Part shown: positions 33,317 to 47,114 of the stretch, one piece after another
How the letters are laid out: each line of letters opens with the position of its first letter
Position numbering within the stretch: the stretch's first letter is position 1
The notes under the pieces: generated by a model
The model's database searches: none
What the model saw: the letters and a program-made list of their open reading frames with translations, nothing else
What the model was told of the DNA's origin: nothing
Translations under genes and position numbers: made by a program
NCBI GenBank assembly: GCA_958450365.1
Contig: CAUEEP010000908.1
Coordinates: forward strand, 682,001-746,000
Direction of reading: 5' to 3'
DNA length: 64,000 nucleotides
DNA from: Mesorhabditis belari
Taxonomy: Eukaryota > Nematoda > Chromadorea > Rhabditida > Rhabditidae

Positions 33317-33832
33317 TTAGGTTGGCGGGAAAATAATGCGAATTTTTAACTTGTGCTCTTGGGAAAGTAATGGCAGACAAACAGAGAAAACCTCGATAGT
33401 AACAGAGAAGCAGAGTGTGTTTGCTTACACAATCATAATATTATTCGAAAATATTTGTTCATTTGTTATCAAAAAATGACGAAACAAAAATTCCTCATTC
33501 GAGCTGTTTTACTCTATGACTTTAGACTTGGAAAATCTGCTCGTGAATCGCATAATTCTATTTCAAAGGCATATGGCAAAGGTAGTATTAGCGAAAGCCA
33601 ATGTTATCGATGGTTTGAGCCATTTCAAAGTGGAAACGAGAGCCTAGAAGATGAGCATCACGAAGGACGTGCTCGAAAGCTGGATGAGTCTCAACTTTTG
33701 CAAATTATTGAAGAAGATTCCACTTGCACCACCCGGTGATTGGTTCAACTGCGGTTCCGATATTGCGTCCACCTAGCCACGAATTGCACGAGATTGCAAG
33801 TCAACTGATGTGATTGATTTCTTAGTGTTTTA
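33317..33832 (+). pseudogene. Decayed mariner transposon 2, N-terminal half, copy B
   Basis: Same element as at 17530-18045, with the 87-codon helix-turn-helix frame at 33476-33739 unchanged in protein sequence. Left end TTAGGTTGGCGGG after TA; the right half is missing. Confidence 0.7.
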
Positions 33833-34105
33833 GTAACTTTCAAGATGAGTAGTTTTCTTCATATCGAAATCATCGATTCAAATTGATGTTCAAATGTGGT
33901 CACATTTGATCTGTCGGCTTCAAGTCGTTACGTTGGCGGCCGTTATCAGCTCGGTATCGACTGTCTGAATGCTTCTCGCCCAACCAATAGATCTGTAAAC
34001 TCCGTTACTGATCGATTTTTTCTCTACAATTTTCTTTAATTTCTAATTGATCGATTCAAATTGATGTCCAAATGTGGTCACACACATGATTCCTTAGCTT
34101 TCATT

Positions 34106-34398
34106 GAACTGAACTTCTAATATCTAGTTCTTTTCTTTTCTCGTCTTGTTGTACTTATAAGTAAGCGAATAACTCTCTAATTTATAATCTTAAAAAGTTG
34201 AGTTTATATTCGATTTTGTACGCTTTTATCGTCTTGTTTATATAATTAAGTGTAGAGTTACAGTCGTCTAATCTAATCAAGCCAACGCTAATTGGACCCT
34301 TAATGAGCTACCGTAAATACTGTAATTGGACCCCACGCCCATAATGACGGTGCGGAGTGTTGCGTAGTCTAGCTTTGAACGAGTTTTTCTCGACACTG
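34106..34398. other. Ancestral segment replaced in unit A
   Basis: About 290 bp shared by units B and C (54950-55240) but replaced in A by integrase tail exons (18331-18675). AT-rich; no gene recognised. Confidence 0.5.
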
Positions 34399-35376
34399 GC
34401 TTATGCTACAATGCGCGCTTAGGTATCAAAAAATAGCCCTGAATTTCAGCTATTTTTTCATACCAAAGACGCATTTTTTGAAAGTACGGGTGCTTTGCAA
34501 AAAATGAGATACTAAAAAACTTTTGCGACTACGCGACTGTACGAGGGGGTGGGGTACTATTACAGTATTTACGGTAGTTTAAGTTTACTGTGATGGTTAC
34601 AAAAATATTTTTCGATTAGCCAATTCTTATTATTTTAATATTCAGAAAGCTCTATTGTTTTCTATAAACAGAGTAAACAAAAGCTGCTAAAAGTTGCCCC
34701 AAGAGCCTTACGCAATTCAACCTTCTGGAAAGGGGAAAATTCAGAATTCCCCAATTTTTCCTCATATTTTCCTAAAGAGATCCGAAGAATGATTTTTATA
34801 TTATTTGATTATTTTTATATAATCATTGATTTTATTTATATTTTGTATTTTATTACTATTCCTATTTTTTTATTTAAACCTATTTTGACGCTAATCAGAA
34901 ATCCAGAAGATGTACGAGACGATGGTGGCCGGGGCCGATATGCGAAGTGAGTCTTTGGGTTTTAAATTTGAAATTAGAAAATTGAAAAAGTTTAAACTAC
35001 ATAGTTTACTAAGTTCAATCAATCGTTAAACTAGTAGAATTGTTCATTGTTATAAAAAAGTTTTAGAAGGAAGTGGAGAACGACGAAGCGGAAAATCACA
35101 ATGCTAATGAACGTCCAAACGGCTGGTGCTCCGATATCAATGTGAGCTCTAATGTGGAAAACTCAAAACCCTAACGGCTAGCTAACTTCTAGGCAAAATC
35201 AATATCTTTTAGAATAATCCTGAAGTCTTGGCGATAGATGGTAATCATACTCGAGCGACTTCAGAGGATGAAGATGAAAATCGGGTTTTCAATGTACGTC
35301 AGAACGGGCCTGTCCCGGTGTTCGATGTGAGTTTTTGAGTTCTGGAACAAAAAACAAAAAAAAAACAATGCATATA

Positions 35377-36663
35377 TTAGGTTGTCCGGAAATAAATGAG
35401 CGTTTTGTATTGTTTATTATTTGGATACGTCTTTCTCAATACAGTATGCTCTGTACCTTGTAATGTTATATACCATTAGAAAGCTGAGTTCGCGCTCTCT
35501 TTAACCATGCTTTTAAATTTTGTTGAAAGTAAAATTTTTTGCGAATTTTAAGCTTCGCCATTTTAGATGTCCGAAACTAACTTTCGCCAGATTTTCTTTT
35601 ATGAGTTCAAACTCGGTCGCAATGCAGCTGAAACGGCTCGTAGCATTAACGAAGCTTGGGACCAAGGCAGTGTCGGCGAGTCAACAGTGCGAACTTGGTT
35701 CCGAAAATACCGAGGTGGTGATTTTGATCTCGAAGATAAAGAAGGTCGTGACCGTCCTGTTGAACTCGATGACGACGAAATGAAGACCCTGGTGGAAGCA
35801 AATCCACGTTCGACTATTCGAAAGCTTGAGGAAGAGCTTGGCGTGGGCAAGCCGACCATTTCTGACCACTTGAAACGGATTGAAAAGTCAAAAAAGCTCG
35901 ATAAATGGGTGCCGTACGAATTGAACGAAAATCAAAAAATCGTCATTTTGAGGTGTCGTCTGCTCTTCTTCAGCGCAACAAAAACGACTCATTTCTCGAT
36001 TGGATCGTAACGTGCTATGAAAGTGGATTCTCTACGACAATCGGCGACGTTTCGCTCAGTGGTTGGACGCCGGAGAGGCTCCACAACACTTTCCAAAGCC
36101 AAATTTGCACCAAAAGAAGGTTATGGTGACTGTTTGGTGGTCCGCAGTCGGTCACATCCATCACAGCTTTCTGAATCCGGGCGAAACGATTACGGCGAAG
36201 AAGTATTGCCAACAAATCGACGAAATGCACCAGAAATTGCGGCGAATGTGCCCGACATTGGTCAGTAGCAAGGGTCCAATTCTTCTCCACGACAACGCTC
36301 GCCCTCACCTTGCACTACCGACCCTGCAAAAGCTGAACGAACCGAACTACGAAACTTTGCCTCACCCGCCATATTCGCCGGAGCTTTCGTCTACCGACTA
36401 CCACTTTTTCAAGCACCTCGACAACTTTCTCCGGGAGAAATGCTTCAAAACTCCAAGACGATGCCAAAAACCGCCTTCGCCGACTTTATCGCCTTCAGAA
36501 GCCCGGACTTCTATGCTACCGACATAAATAAAATTGTTTCGTGTTGGCAAAAATGTGTGAATTGTAATGGTTCTTATTTCGATTAATAAAGTTTTGTTTG
36601 GATCAAGTTAGGGGATTTTAAATATTCAAATTAAAAACGCTCATTTATTTCCGGACAACCTAA
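35377..36663 (+). mobile_element. Mariner transposon (1,287 bp), copy B
   Basis: Same termini, same length and same host position as in unit A, with TA at 35375-35376 and 36664-36665. Because target position and inactivating mutations are shared, it was copied with the unit rather than inserted twice. Confidence 0.95.
35567..36586 (+). pseudogene. Mariner transposase, inactivated, copy B
   Basis: As in copy A (first catalytic Asp replaced by Tyr plus 1-base loss; HDNARPH and STDYHFF intact, DD34D spacing). It has two private indels: one A fewer in the A-run after ELNENQK, and one extra A in the CTCCAAGACG stretch near 36453. Confidence 0.9.
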
Positions 36664-39105
36664 TATGTATATATTTGGAAAACCCAAAGCATACTACTAT
36701 ATGTATCATACTAGAATTTCAGAATGCTCCAGAGGCTCCAGAATATATTAACGAGAACAACGGGCCTTTCGATGAATGCCCAAATAGTCCGGTTCCAGTA
36801 TTGAATGTGAGTTTTCGTTTTAATAAAATCATTTTTCGATGTAAGTTGATTTCCAGACTATACCAATACTTTTTAGGATAATCCGGAAGCGCCACTAATC
36901 GGCGGAGTGCAATTTCCAGTGCTCCCGGTGGTCAATGATGAAAATGAAGTCACTGATGGACGTCCAACATTTACCTTGGGTGTAAGTTTTAAGTTTCAAT
37001 ATAAAAGTAAGATCAAGAGACTTTGGTTTGAAATAGTAGGCTGAAAACCAAGGATTTGGCTTTGTATTATTGCCAGATAGTTAAAAGCAATTTTTAGAAT
37101 GAGCCGGAGGTCCCCGTGATCGATGACGGCAATGAGCGCTCAAATGCTACAGGGATTCAACCAACTGAAAACGAGCTCGACTAGTCAGCGGCCAATGAAC
37201 CGGTTAGTGAAAATTCTTGCTTACTGACAACATTGTTTGTCGTTTGTGCTGCCAATAAATCTCAAATACAAACCAATTAAAAGTCCCTATTGACTTTTGA
37301 CTTAACTTGGAGAACTAAAGTAAGCTTAAAAAAAATTAGGCTTTGAAAACCATTCACTGAGATTTTTTAAATAGACAGTTTTGCAAATGAATTTCAAACT
37401 TACTGTTTTCAGCCTGCAGTCGGCAATGTGGAAAATGGTTTGGTCGATCAAGACGTGGTCTTCGATTTCTCTGTTCTTGATGGAGACTTACCGTCAAAAA
37501 GACCCCCGATATGGGGTGAGTTCTTGAGTGATTTTATTGGAGTTCTTGACTTGAGAGATATTTCATAGAACCAGCACGAAAAGCCTATGTGCACTCCAAA
37601 TAGACGAGAAACAAGAAACCGAAACATGAACATTGATTGGGAGAATCATTATATACGTTACATCCTAATCCGATCCGGACGTCCGAATCCGGCCATGGAT
37701 TATCTTGTGGTCGGTTCTAGTCCTAATTTTTAATCTAATTTTGGAAATTTACATTTTATCGATAGATTTCATTCTGGTATTGAACGTAGCCCATATCTCG
37801 CAATGTTTGGACGAGACTCTGAAAATGCTACAGCGATTACTAAGGAAGAAGTAAGGTTTGAAATATTTGCAGGTCTGGAATATTTGAAGTAAACTGTGTG
37901 GTTTAGGTTTTGTCAGACGACGACGAAATCCAGCAAACAAGTGCCTACGAGGAGGAGGAGGAAACGCTTCAGGTTAGTTTAAATCGATTTTTTTTCTTTA
38001 TTTGCAACTTTAGGAAGATAATTCTACTCGTTACGCCGATCTACGACTTGTAAGCTTCATGGATTCAATTGAGAGTGGTGTTGAGGTATAAATTACGTTT
38101 TAAATACATAAAAATAACGTTATTATTTAGAAATTGCCTGAATTCGCAAATCAGGGGAATAATGACGCCGACTTTCCACTTGGGATTGTTAGTCCAGTGC
38201 TTGGTTTGCTTTTTAAAGTATTTACTAAACATTGTTTGGCTTTAGGTGTTCAAAAAGATGAGGAACAAGCGGAAATCGATTGTCTACACGATTCGATTAT
38301 GATGGAAAGACATGGAGCCCATTCTGCTCAAAAGAATCAGGCACGAAAGATGCTTCACGCCAATGAACAAAGGTATTTTTGCGTTTTCAATGTGTTCATT
38401 ATGATTACTTTTAGATTCGCACCAATTGATGTTGGACAAAATGTTTTGATGCCAATTCCTTGTGTCAATCGACCCAAGATTGGACCACGAAATTAATTTG
38501 ATGAGAGTCGTTACAGGTACTCTTAAATTTATTTTTGAATGTAAAAAGAAATTCTAGCTGTAACTGATGGTTTTTACTCGATCGGGACACAAAATGGGCA
38601 TCTTCGGCAAACATTCACTAGGAATCAACTGGCTCCATGTGGAGCTGAATCCTTCTCGATCAATTCAATTCCGGACGGGGAGACATCGTTGAGAACTGCT
38701 GTTGGGGCAGCATCGATCTCTGGGAGCCAAGGTAGGCACATTTATTTGCACTTATAATCTTTCTTGTTAATCTTTCTTTTTTCTTTTTATAAATTCAAAT
38801 GTTTTTACCTCAGCTAAATTGTTATAATTGTAGGTCACGCTCATTGCTTGTGGCTGAGCGGATGTACGACAAATCGATGTGCTTGTCGAAAGAAGAGTCC
38901 ACTTTGCAACTCGAGATGCCACCATGCAAGAAGTTGTACTAACAAGAGATCTTTTGTTTCTTGTTTTGGTTCTTTTTCAATTTCTATTATTGCTGTAATA
39001 AAGATTATATCTAAACCAACAATAATCACTACAATATCCCAAACCAAAGTTGAAGCAAGCAAGCACTACACTCTTTATTAACTTTATTAGTTTACAAATT
39101 CATGA

Positions 39106-39458
39106 TCAACTCATTGAATCAATAGCTTTCGGTGTCTTTTCCACTTCTTTAACCCAAGGTAACACGTCGGCTGAATGAGCTTTACTTGATGAAAATTTTA
39201 GAAACATTTACCCGTTCCCCACATTGAAAAGATCACACCGCCGATCATTTGAACAAGAGCACTCGCGCATAAACATATCGTCCATTTGTTCTCGATTTCC
39301 TAAATCAATGATCAGTGAATCAATGAACAACAATGGTCTTTTGAAAACGATTCTGTTTCTTTCTTGACACTTTACTTACTAAATAGTTCATCAACGCCAG
39401 CAACAATGGTCCGGCTAGATTTCCAATTGTGCCCAATATCGAGCCAGTTCGTTGTCAA
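39106..39458 (-). pseudogene. C-terminal fragment of SLC17-type MFS transporter, copy B
   Basis: Same three exons and splice sites as 23356-23708, with only a few substitutions; the coding frame remains open through ADVLPWVKEVEK and the stop. Cut at the same place by the same repeat, so the junction predates the A/B duplication. Confidence 0.75.
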
Positions 39459-40777
39459 CAGCCAAAAATTTATGAGAGAAATTGAGAAGGTTTACTTTCA
39501 ATCCATATTTTAAAAAAACCAGTCCAAACAACCAGTCCAAACGAAGAAGAAAGTAGATAACGCCATTTCAAGGCAATAAAATGTTTTGAAGGTAATAAAA
39601 TGGAATTGTGTTTGGGGTCTGCTGTGAATTTTGGGTTCAAAAGGCCTGTTTGGTGATGAAGTGATCTTTTTTTCAAGAGTTTGAAAGTTTTGGCATCGGT
39701 ATCAATTTAAAACATTGACAAGTCAGTCTATGTCCAGTTTGACATCGTAAAGCCAAGAATTGGCGTAAAGGCAAAAATTGGTCATTCTAAAGAAATGCCG
39801 AGGAGCGAACTGTAGTTTTTTTTTATTTCGGATTTTCCACAACTTCTGGATCAAATCCAATGGATCCACAATCCTTTAATTTTGCCCGACTTTGCATTAA
39901 TAAAAAGACTATCTGTGTATAAATTACATTAGTTGTGAAAAGATGCTGCATTAAAACACGACACCCATAGGAATTGCCAGAAACATCCTCGTCCAAAAGC
40001 ATTGCAATTTCAAAAAGCAATGGGATCCCTTAAACTAGAAACTACAGTGTCTCCAGCGACCTTTGGCACATTCCCTCTTTCAAAAGTCAACAGTTCCCGA
40101 CCCATTTTTTGTCCCGATTTTCATGCCCTATCATGAGGTTTTTGGTGGTATTTCATTGGACTTTTTTTGGTAGACACGGGTTTTGAAATCAGATCAACTC
40201 TCTTCATAAGTTGTTTTTCCGGTTCATTCTAGTATTGAGGTCAATAAGGAAATGATTAAAATGGGGGTGAGCCAAACCGAGTTGACTTACACACGAAAAA
40301 ATAGGTTGAGGCAAGTTTCGAGCATGAGCTTCCGCCCACAAGATCAAGGTGCTGAAAATATAGAGAATCTATATCTTTATTTTACTTAAAAAGTAAAAAC
40401 AATTCTTATTGAAAAAGCTGTCAAATGGTTTTTGAGTTTCGTGTTTTAGACGACATATTTTCCAAGCAGTTCAAATCGACTTTTTCTGATATGAATTTGG
40501 CTGATAATTTTATTGATAATGTGAAAAACTAAGTGCTTTGTTTCGCTCGAAAGAGTAAAGCAGAAAGCTTTTCATTTGCAGAAATAAACATTGAAAGAGC
40601 CATAAAAAAATCACGAGCGAAATTGAGAAACTTCACTTCCAATCCATATTTAGAAAAAAGCGAGTGTGGAACGACTCCAAAGTCGAAGAAGAAGAAGGCT
40701 GATAAGAAGATTTCAATCCGTTTTGAAGGCAGTAAAATGAAATTGTATTGCGTGTGGTCTGCGGTGAACTTTGAGTT
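39459..40777. repeat. Repeat block between units B and C, left part
   Basis: Copy of 3058-4150 and 23709-24800 followed by the foldback-derived repeat (40560-40777). It pairs with parts of 42210-43080 in inverse orientation. No gene. Confidence 0.65.
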
Positions 40778-41222
40778 TGTTAACGGTTAAACCAGGTTAA
40801 TCTTGTTAGTTGGCGGATTTCGTTAACAAAGCGGTTTTTGAAAGTCACGAAGAATTCAACAATCCGAGGAAATACCGAAGAGCCAAGTGTAGCTTTGATT
40901 TTTAGATTAATTTTCGACAAATTCTGGATTTAATTCAGTAAACCAACAATTCGTTGATTTTGAACGATTAATGTGCGTTGTACACAATGTTCGTCTTGTT
41001 AATGAATAGTCGTTCAAAATTAACGAATCGCCTTGGATTTGATCCAGAAGTTCTGGAAGATCCAAACAACCAAAGCTACAATTCGCTCGTCGGCATTTCT
41101 TCAGATCAATGGTATTTTTAGCAGATTAAACGAAATAATTCTCTATCGAAATCCGCAGAATTTACAGAAAAAACTAGTTTTTGATAAAGGCTAACCAAGG
41201 CGCAACAATTGTGTAAGTGACT
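40778..41222 (+). repeat. Inverted repeat IR2, left arm
   Basis: About 445 bp, nearly perfect reverse complement of 41527-41975 (constant sum about 82750). The 304-bp spacer (41223-41526) holds a GC-rich palindromic element with GGACGTCCGGATC. No coding content. Confidence 0.9.
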
Positions 41223-41526
41223 TGCAAGAGGTTCGTCTATTAGAGGAATATCCCTTCAATAATTATGCTTAATGAATTTGCTCAATTAGCATTAAAAGTT
41301 GGTTAATTGGCATTGATCGGATTGTGGTCGAATTAGGACGTCCGAAACCGACCACAAGATAATCAATGACCGGATACGGACGTCCGGATCAGATCCGGAT
41401 GCCTGGTCGGATTCGGATGTAACATATATATGTTATGTCCGATTTAGATTTTCGTCCGATTTAGACTCAATCTAAATCTATTTTTCTAACACCTTAATAT
41501 ATTGTTAGAATCGGGTATCTTCCCGA

Positions 41527-41975
41527 GTCAAGTCACTTACACAATTGTTGCGCCTTGGTTAGCCTTTATCAAAAACTAGTTTTTTCTGTAAATTCTGCGG
41601 ATTTCGATAGAGAATTATTTCGTTTAATCTGCTAAAAATACCATTGATCTGAAGAAATGCCGACGAGCGAATTGTAGCTTTGGTTGTTTGGATCTTCCAG
41701 AACTTCTGGATCAAATCCAAGGCGATTCGTTAATTTTGAACGACTATTCATTAACAAGACGAACATTGTGTACAACGCACATTAATCGTTCAAAATCAAC
41801 GAATTGTTGGTTTACTGAATTAAATCCAGAATTTGTCGAAAATTAATCTAAAAATCAAAGCTACACTTGGCTCTTCGGTATTTCCTCGGATTGTTGAATT
41901 CTTCGTGACTTTCAAAAACCGCTTTGTTAACGAAATCCGCCAACTAACAAGATTAACCTGGTTTAACCGTTAACA
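41527..41975 (-). repeat. Inverted repeat IR2, right arm
   Basis: Mirror of 40778-41222. Beyond it the complementarity resumes, with interruptions, out to about 43080 against 39459-40777, so the centre of the B-C junction is a large interrupted palindrome. Confidence 0.9.
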
Positions 41976-44900
41976 ATACATTTTCTGAAATTTTCTAAAG
42001 TTTCATAAAAACTAAGGTAACCTCACCATCCTTTTGCATAGTTATTCAAGCTAAGCCTTGGAGTACTCGTGTCTTGCATTTTAAATGTAAAAGCTTTGAT
42101 TTTGCCTTGACACTAATTCTTGGCTCAACGATGTCAAATTTGCCGTAGACGTTAGTTGTCAATGGTTTAAATTTATTCAAACAAAACATCAATTCATCAC
42201 CAATACAACCCTTTTGAACTCAAAGTTCACCGCAGACCACACGCAATACAATTTCATTTTACTGCCTTCAAAACGGACTGAAATGGCCTGATCAATTTCT
42301 CTCGTGATTTTTTTATGGCTCTTTCAGTGTTCATTTCTGCAAATGAAAAGCTTTCTGCAAATGAAAAGAATGAAAAGCTTGGGGTTTTGATTTGATATTG
42401 CGACCCGTCTATTAGGGAAATGTAATACTTCACTCAATTTTGTCAGAAATATTGCCACTAACACCTGAAATGGTCGCTAGAGTTTGAGCGTTGTAAAATT
42501 AATCATTCCCGAGTCAATTAATCAGAGAGAAGCGCGGCTTTACGGCATTCTTTGAAAAGTACTTAATTGCAATGCTTTTGGACGAGGATGTTTCTGGCAA
42601 TTCCTATGGGTGTCGTGTTTTAATGCAGCATCTTTTCACAACTAATGTAATTTATACACAGATAGTCTTTTTATTAATGCAAAGTCGGGCAAAATTAAAG
42701 GATTGTGAAAATCCGAAATAAAAAAAAACTACAGTTCGCTCCTCGGCATTTCTTTAGAATGACCAATTTTTGCCTTTACGCCAATTCTTGGCTTTACGAT
42801 GTCAAACTGGACATAGACTGACTTGTCAATGTTTTAAATTGATACCGATGCCAAAACTTTCAAACTCTTGAAAAAAAGATCACTTCATCACCAAACAGGC
42901 CTTTTGAACCCAAAATTCACAGCAGACCCCAAACACAATTCCATTTTATTACCTTCAAAACATTTTATTGCCTTGAAATGGCGTTATCTACTTTCTTCTT
43001 CGTTTGGACTGGTTGTTGGGACTGGTTTTTTAAAATATGGATTGAAAGTAAACCTTCTCAATTTCTCTCATAAATTTTTGGCTGTTGACAACGAACTGGC
43101 TCGATATTGGGCACAATTGGAAATCTAGCCGGACCATTGTTGCTGGCGTCGATGAACTATTTAGTAAGTAAAATATGGATTGAAAGTAAACCTTCTCAAT
43201 TTCTCTCATAAATTTTTGGCTGTCTTTCAGGGTTCAGTTCTACACCAAAGGATGAAAAGCTTGCAGGATCTAGAAGAAAATCTAAACGGTTCGTAGGATC
43301 TGGAAAAACTACAGTTGCTAAGGCACAATCTCAAGAAAGAAAGTTTGTAGAAGCAAATTAAAGCTCGTTGTTAGCACATTTCTTTAGTAGTGGGCGAATC
43401 TTAATAGTTTATTATCGAAATTTATCTATTAACGAGGATTTACTACATAAGAATTTGCCACATGCATACTATATAAAAATGAACTGTACCTAATTCACTT
43501 TCGAGACTGTGAACTCATAATCATAAACTATAACCATAAACTAGTGTCTTTTGGTAAGTTATTGAAATGCAGTATCATTTCGATCTATCACACGCCATGT
43601 TTCTCAAACTCGAAAGAGATTAAATTTGACTTGTCAAACTTGACGTTCACGTAAATTGTCATCGTTTCAAAAGGATGCCGGTATCAAAGTGCCCAAACTT
43701 CCCCACCTTTCAAAAGAGCTACCAATTGGATCATTTAACTATTAAAGAATCCAATAATTTAGTGGTAATTGTCGAAGCACCAAAGTTTACAGCTTGTTTT
43801 AAACTATAATATCTGTCAAGTCAAAACCCCATGACTTTCTTTATTGTTTTCGGGAATGAAGAAACTGATAATTTCTTTCAATTCATACATTAAAAAAACC
43901 AGTGCGAAACGACCCTTCGAACACTCGAAGAAGAAAATTGATAAAGCTATTGGCATGAGCCTGTCACGACCAAAATGTTTTGAAGAGTCAAATGGTTTTT
44001 GAGTTTTGTGTCTTAGACGACATAATTTCCAAGCAGTTCAAATCGACTTTTTCTGATATGAATTTGGCTGCTAATTTTATTGATAATGTGAAAAACTAAG
44101 TGCTTTGTTTCGCTCGAAAGAGTAAAATTAGTACTTTTCAAAGAATGCCGTAAAGCCGCGCTTCTCTCTGATTAATTGACTCGGGAATGATTGATTTTAC
44201 AACGCTCAAACTCTAGCGACTATTTCAGGTGTTAGTGACAAAATTCTGACAAAATTGAGTGAAGTATTACATTTCCCTAATAGACGGGTCGCAATATCAA
44301 ATCAAAATCCCAATCTTTTCATTCTTTTCATTTGCAGAAAGCTTTTCATTTGCAGAAATGAACATTGAAAGAGCCATAAAAAAATCACGAGCGAAATTGA
44401 GAAACTTCACTTCCAATCCATATTTAGAAAAAAGCGAGTGTGGAACGACTCCAAAGTCGAAGAAGAAGAAGGCTGATAAGAACACTTCAATCCGTTTTGA
44501 AGGCAGTAAAATGAAATTGTATTGCGTGTGGTCTGCGGTGAACTTTGAGTTTCTCAATTTCTCTCGTGATTTTTTTATGGCTCTTTCAGCGTTCATTTCC
44601 GCAAATGAAAAGCTTTCTGCAAATGAAAAGAATGAAAAGATTGGGGTTTTGATTTGATATTTGCGGTCCGTCTATTAGGGAAATGTAATACTTCATTCAA
44701 TTTTGTCGGAAATTTTGCCACTAACACCTGAAATAGTCGCTAGAGTTTGAGCGTTGTAAAATCAATCATTCCCCAGTCAATTTTGAAAACTTACAGTTAC
44801 TCACTGTTGGAAATAGTTCAGGAAGATACCCGATTCTAACAATATATTAAGGTGTTAGAAAAATAGCTTTTTTTTTGGTTTTTTCTAAGTATGCATTGGA

Positions 44901-45665
44901 AGTGAACCCTATGTGAACCTCGGTTTGGCTCTTATTGACCTCAATACTAGAATGAATAATTTTACATAATTTTCCAATAAATAATTATCCAATAAATAAT
45001 TTGAGCCGTTATGTTTACCTCGGCAATATCAAACGCATTGATGTTTGAAGTGAAATATTATTCACGTCTATAGGACTGTTTGTAGGATCTAGAAAGTCTA
45101 CAATTGCTAAGGCACAACCTTAAAAAAAGGATTTAGAAACAAAACTAAAGTTCGTTGTTAGCATTCTTAATTTAGCAGTGAAATAGTAAATCTTGATATT
45201 TACTAACGAAATCTTTCTGTTAACGAGGATTTACTATAAAGCTTAACTGTGCTTAATACACTCTCTAAACGGTGTACCTAAAGGACTCCCATTAGCTCGT
45301 TGTCTTTTGGTAAACTTATTCAAATTAAGCCTCATTTCGATCTCACGCCATGTTCATCAAAGAGTACGTTTTGAATTTGATGCGAAAACTCCCAAACTTT
45401 TCAAACAAGCGATCATCAATTCATGGCCGTCTAAATAAACATTTTTAACCCAAAATTCACTGAAGACCACACCAACGCAATTTCATTTTATTATCTTCAA
45501 AACAATTTGGTCTTGACAGGCTCATAGTCAATAGCTTTATCAATTTTCTTCTTCGAGTGTTCGGAGGGTCGTTTCGCACTGGTTTTTTTAATGTATGAAT
45601 TGAAAGAAATTATCAGTTTCTTCATTCCCGAAAACAATAAAGAAAGTCATGGGGTTTTGACTTGA
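41976..45665. repeat. Repeat block between units B and C, right part
   Basis: 42210-43080 is the inverse of sequence left of IR2; 43170-45665 matches the right arm of IR1 (about 6720-9250) apart from a rearrangement at 43985-44190. Contains another foldback core at 44190-44860 with false reading frames on both strands. The only gene-derived piece is the SLC17 exon at 43088-43163. Confidence 0.65.
43088..43163 (+). pseudogene. Single SLC17-type exon fragment in repeat block
   Basis: Encodes GSILGTIGNLAGPLLLASMN, like the first remaining exon of the fragments at 23.7 and 39.4 kb, here on the plus strand because it lies in the inverse arm of the B-C palindrome. Three bases of the former intron remain (GTAAGTAAA) before the repeat resumes. 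Confidence 0.7.
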
Positions 45666-47029
45666 CAGATATTATAGTTTAAAACAAGCTGTAAACTTTG
45701 GTCCTTCGACAATTTCCACTAAATTATTGGATCATTTAAGAGTTAAATGATCCAATTGGTGATTCATTTGAAAAGTGAGGAAGTTCTGGCACTTTGATAC
45801 CGGCTTCCTTTTGAAACTATTGACAAGTTACGTGAATGATAGATCGAGTGATAGATCGAAATGATACTGAATTTGAATAACTTTACCAAAAGACACGAGT
45901 TTATGGTAGCTTTTTGAGTTCACCGTTTTGAAAGTGTATTAGGTACAGTTCATTTTTATACAGTATGTTTGTGGTAAATTCTTATGTAGTAAATCCTCGT
46001 TGATAGATAAATTTCGATAATAAACTATCAAGATTCGCCTACTACTAAAGATTTTCTAGATTTTCTTGAATTGTAGATTTTCTAGATCCCACCCAAAAAC
46101 TCGAAGAAGAAAGTAATAAGGTCATTTGAGCCGGTCAATGTTTTGGAGGTAATAAAATGGAATTGTGTTTGGGGTATTCTGCTGCGAATTTTGAATTCAA
46201 GGGGGTTGTTTCTGATGAATGGCGTTCAAAAGGCTTGTTTGGTGTTGAAATGATGTTTTGTTTCTAGGGTTTGAAAGTTTTGGCATCGTTATCAATTTAA
46301 AACATTGACAAGTCAGTCAATGTCAAGTTTGGCATCGTAAAACCAGGAATTGGTGTCAAGGCAAGAATCGAAATTGTCGCAAAAAATAAAACTTTTATGT
46401 TTGAAATACGAGGCACAGAGTACTCGAATCGAAGCTCAACTTGGATAACTTTACAAGAGGACAGTGAGATTACGGTAGTTTTTCTAGAGCTGGAGAAAAT
46501 TTCAGAAAATCTTTTTGCAACAGTTAAACTTGTTCCACAATCCGTTAATTTTGACCATTTTGCATTTACAAGAAGACCATCTGTGTATAACTTACATTAG
46601 TTGTGAAAAAAATGCTTCATTAAAACGCCCCACCCATAGGAACTTGCCAAAAACATCCTCGTCCAAAAGCATTGCAATTTCAAAAAGCAATGGGATCCCT
46701 TAAACTAGAAACTACAGTGTCTCCAGCGACCTTTGGCACATTCCCTCTTTCAAAAGTCAACAGTTCCCGACCCATTTTTTTGTCCCGATTTTCATGCCCT
46801 ATCATGAGGTTTTTGGTGGCCCACCCGGAAGGGTGGGCTTTTTTGTTATCTTCATGCGACATTGCGGCGCTAAAATTTCACCAAAAAAGTGGACCCAGGA
46901 ATGCATTACCTGTTTGCTCATAAAGTTTTTTGCGTGACCGCCCCTTGTCCCCTTGTCCCTCGTGATCGACCTTTTTGTCGAACCCCTAAATCCGGGTATT
47001 TACTGCTTTAGCTCGTGAAGGTCGAGACG
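45666..47029. other. Left end of unit C, no gene seen
   Basis: Matches 9251-10595 of unit A with a few substitutions and a small deletion near 45840. From 46690 to 46815 it has a short stretch that A has lost, matching 3610-3740. Includes the GCCCACCC/GGGTGGGC hairpin at 46819-46838 followed by T's. Confidence 0.5.
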
Positions 47030-47057
47030 CTTATCAAGTCGAACTTCCATATAAATA
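47030..47057 (+). promoter_or_regulatory. Putative core promoter of peptide gene, copy C
   Basis: CTTATC at 47030-47035 and TATAAATA at 47050-47057, in the same spacing to each other and to the ATG (47115) as in unit A. Confidence 0.5.
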
Positions 47058-47114
47058 CAATGGGACTCACAAAGATCTCCATATCGCATCAGTTCCCAGC
47101 TTCAAACCGAAAGG

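Larger units (their letters stand above)
34899..39081 (+). pseudogene. Acidic / integrase-tail gene, copy B
   Basis: Same exon series as 19161-23331, nearly base-identical. Shares with A the TAG (37182-37184) in the exon encoding ATGIQPTENELD, the frame break before VQKDEEQAEID and the extra bases after GPRN. Unlike A it keeps the intact ends of the exons near 36976 (TFTLG) and 37514 (RPPIW), so two of A's lesions arose after the A/B split. The last exon contains GCTTNRCACRKK with CNSRCHHARSC; one T fewer after it changes the far C-terminus relative to A. Confidence 0.65.
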
